This document shows, one piece after another, positions 6,791-7,747 of a stretch of 7,747 nucleotides of DNA (position 1 is the stretch's first letter; each line of letters begins with the position of its first letter). This DNA comes from Candidatus Kapaibacterium sp. (GTDB taxonomy: Bacteria; Bacteroidota; Ignavibacteria; Kapaibacteriales; HRBIN21): positions 1 to 7,747 of the forward strand of contig JANWXA010000089.1 in assembly GCA_025055465.1 (NCBI GenBank), given 5' to 3'. The position numbers and the translations under genes are program-made. The notes beneath the pieces are model-generated. The model saw only the letters and a program-made list of their open reading frames with translations. It had not been told where the DNA came from and did not search any database.

Positions 6791-6830
6791 TGTGACACCA
6801 CTATCACACCGTCGTGTCATAGTGACACCA
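6791..6830. repeat. Inverted and direct repeats at the hutU/sigma-factor junction
   Basis: Several overlapping repeats occur in 40 bases. A perfect inverted repeat GTGTCA-TAG-TGACAC lies at 6814-6828 and covers the hutU stop codon. A longer hairpin has 10-base arms with 9 of 10 pairing (6799-6808 with 6815-6824, 6-base loop). GTGACACCA occurs twice as a direct repeat, at 6792-6800 and 6822-6830. No T run follows, so this does not look like a terminator. It could be an operator or a leader structure acting on the sigma-factor gene, but it also lies partly in coding sequence, and the function is unknown. Confidence 0.5.
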
Positions 6831-7747
6831 TCGGGATACGAATCCCAAAGCGCCGCGCTGTACGGTGTGCCTGTTCATATCCCGCATCTGCATGCCGTAG
6901 AATACCGACCAATGGATCGTAAGTCAGCACACGCTCTAACCGACGCTCGGCTTCCAAAGTTCCATCTGCAACAATCACCATGCCAGCGTGAAGCGAAAGT
7001 CCCATCCCAACCCCTCCACCGTGATGGAAGGAAACCCACGTGGCCCCGCCAATCGCATTGAGAGCAAAATTGAAATAAACCCAATCGGCAATGGCATCCG
7101 AGCCATCCAGCATTCCCTCCGTTTCCCGATATGGTGAGGCAACGGAGCCGCAATCCAGATGGTCCCGTCCGATAACGATAGGTGCAGACACTCTTCCCGT
7201 CCGTACCAGCCAGTTAAAGAGTTTACCAGCTTCTGCTCGTTCTCCATATCCCAGCCAGCAGATGCGTGCCGGCAACCCCTGGAACTGCACGGACTGCTGC
7301 GCCTGGGGAATCCAGCGCTGCAACACCCTGTCGTCTGGAAAGAGCTCCAAGATTGCTTGGTCCGTCACCGCCAGATCCCTGGAATCGCCTGATAGGACAA
7401 CCCACCGGAAGGGACCGCGTCCCTCGCAAAAGAGCGGTCGGATATAGGCCGGCACAAAACCCGGGAAACTAAAAGCATCCTCCACACCGCCATATTCCTT
7501 CGCGATTCCACGGATATTGTTGCCATAATCAAACACTATGGAACCCCGCCGCTGGAACTCCAGCATAGTGCGAACATGCAGAGCGATAGAGCGATGGGCC
7601 TCCTCCAAATAGCGGTCTGGATCACGCCGCCGTAATTCGTCGGCTTCAGCTTTCGTATATCCTGCTGGATAGTATCCGTTCAGAGGATCGTGAGCAGCGG
7701 TCTGGTCCGTTACAATGTCGGGCACAATACCTCGGCGGAGTACTTCC
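6817..7747 (-). CDS. hutU: Urocanate hydratase (urocanase), C-terminal part
   Basis: An NAD+-dependent cytoplasmic enzyme that converts urocanate to 4-imidazolone-5-propionate, the second step of histidine breakdown (hut pathway). The frame stays open to the right edge, so the N-terminal part (roughly the first 250 of about 555 residues) is outside the window; a GTG at 7725 is internal, since the residues before it (GIVPDIVTDQTA) continue the family pattern. Hallmarks: VTDQTAAHDPLNGYYPAGYT, FDYGNNIRG, CEGRGPFRWVVLSGD, LPARICWLGYG, VIGRDHLDCGSVASPYRETE and HHGGGVGMGLS. The Cys of ARICWLG (codon at 7260-7258) lies 82 residues before the third G of GGGVGMG, the same spacing as between active-site Cys410 and NAD-binding Gly492 in bacterial urocanases. 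The catalytic half therefore looks intact. The stop lies 48 bases before the sigma-factor ATG at 6768, so the two may be co-transcribed. Confidence 0.96.
   Translation of the reverse strand, partial: EVLRRGIVPDIVTDQTAAHDPLNGYYPAGYTKAEADELRRRDPDRYLEEAHRSIALHVRTMLEFQRRGSIVFDYGNNIRGIAKEYGGVEDAFSFPGFVPAYIRPLFCEGRGPFRWVVLSGDSRDLAVTDQAILELFPDDRVLQRWIPQAQQSVQFQGLPARICWLGYGERAEAGKLFNWLVRTGRVSAPIVIGRDHLDCGSVASPYRETEGMLDGSDAIADWVYFNFALNAIGGATWVSFHHGGGVGMGLSLHAGMVIVADGTLEAERRLERVLTYDPLVGILRHADAGYEQAHRTARRFGIRIPMVSL

Noticed and set aside
6791..6808. CRP-like site TGTGA-N8-TCACA
   Set aside because: The spacer is 8 bases where CRP sites have 6, and the bases are accounted for by the other overlapping repeats.
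7091..7447. 118-codon plus-strand open frame
   Set aside because: It is antisense to hutU and explained by the codon pattern of that gene.
6817..7725. A complete gene starting at the GTG at 7725
   Set aside because: The frame continues upstream to the window edge with residues that fit urocanase, so the GTG is an internal valine and the gene is truncated by the window.

Overview
The window reads as a stretch of chromosome from a Gram-negative (two-membrane) bacterium of moderate GC. Six genes are recognised with good support, and a seventh is truncated at the left edge. The combination of an Omp85-type outer-membrane barrel, bacillithiol synthesis (BshA), SMC partner proteins ScpA/ScpB and urocanase suggests the Bacteroidota/Chlorobiota/Kapabacteria neighbourhood. 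That placement is an inference from gene content and cannot be settled from sequence alone here.

Layout, left to right. On the minus strand, a truncated exported protein (positions 1-208) lies directly downstream of a complete BamA/TamA-like outer-membrane protein (245-1951). A gap of about 317 bp holding no confidently called gene separates this pair from the divergent plus-strand gene bshA (2269-3414), the glycosyltransferase that starts bacillithiol synthesis. bshA converges on a minus-strand cluster, and the two stop codons overlap. That cluster reads alr, scpA, scpB in the direction of transcription (5953 down to 3411), and its members overlap one another. Upstream of it, also on the minus strand, are a sigma-70 family (ECF-like) sigma factor (6067-6768) and the C-terminal part of urocanate hydratase hutU (6817 to the right edge).

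Transcription units. The clearest regulatory element is a Rho-independent terminator at 6010-6044. It ends the hutU/sigma-factor transcript and separates it from alr-scpA-scpB. A cluster of inverted and direct repeats spans the 3' end of hutU and the leader of the sigma-factor gene (6791-6830).

Roles. The genes are mostly housekeeping: peptidoglycan precursor supply (alr, and possibly the left-edge protein if it is a DacB-type D,D-carboxypeptidase), outer-membrane assembly, chromosome segregation (scpAB with SMC), low-molecular-weight thiol synthesis (bshA), histidine breakdown (hutU) and a regulator. I see no mobile element, CRISPR array, tRNA or rRNA, and no evidence of a new multi-gene system. 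The points most worth a second look are the alanine racemase lacking the usual carbamylated-lysine position, the repeat cluster in front of the sigma factor, and the truncated exported gene at the left edge.
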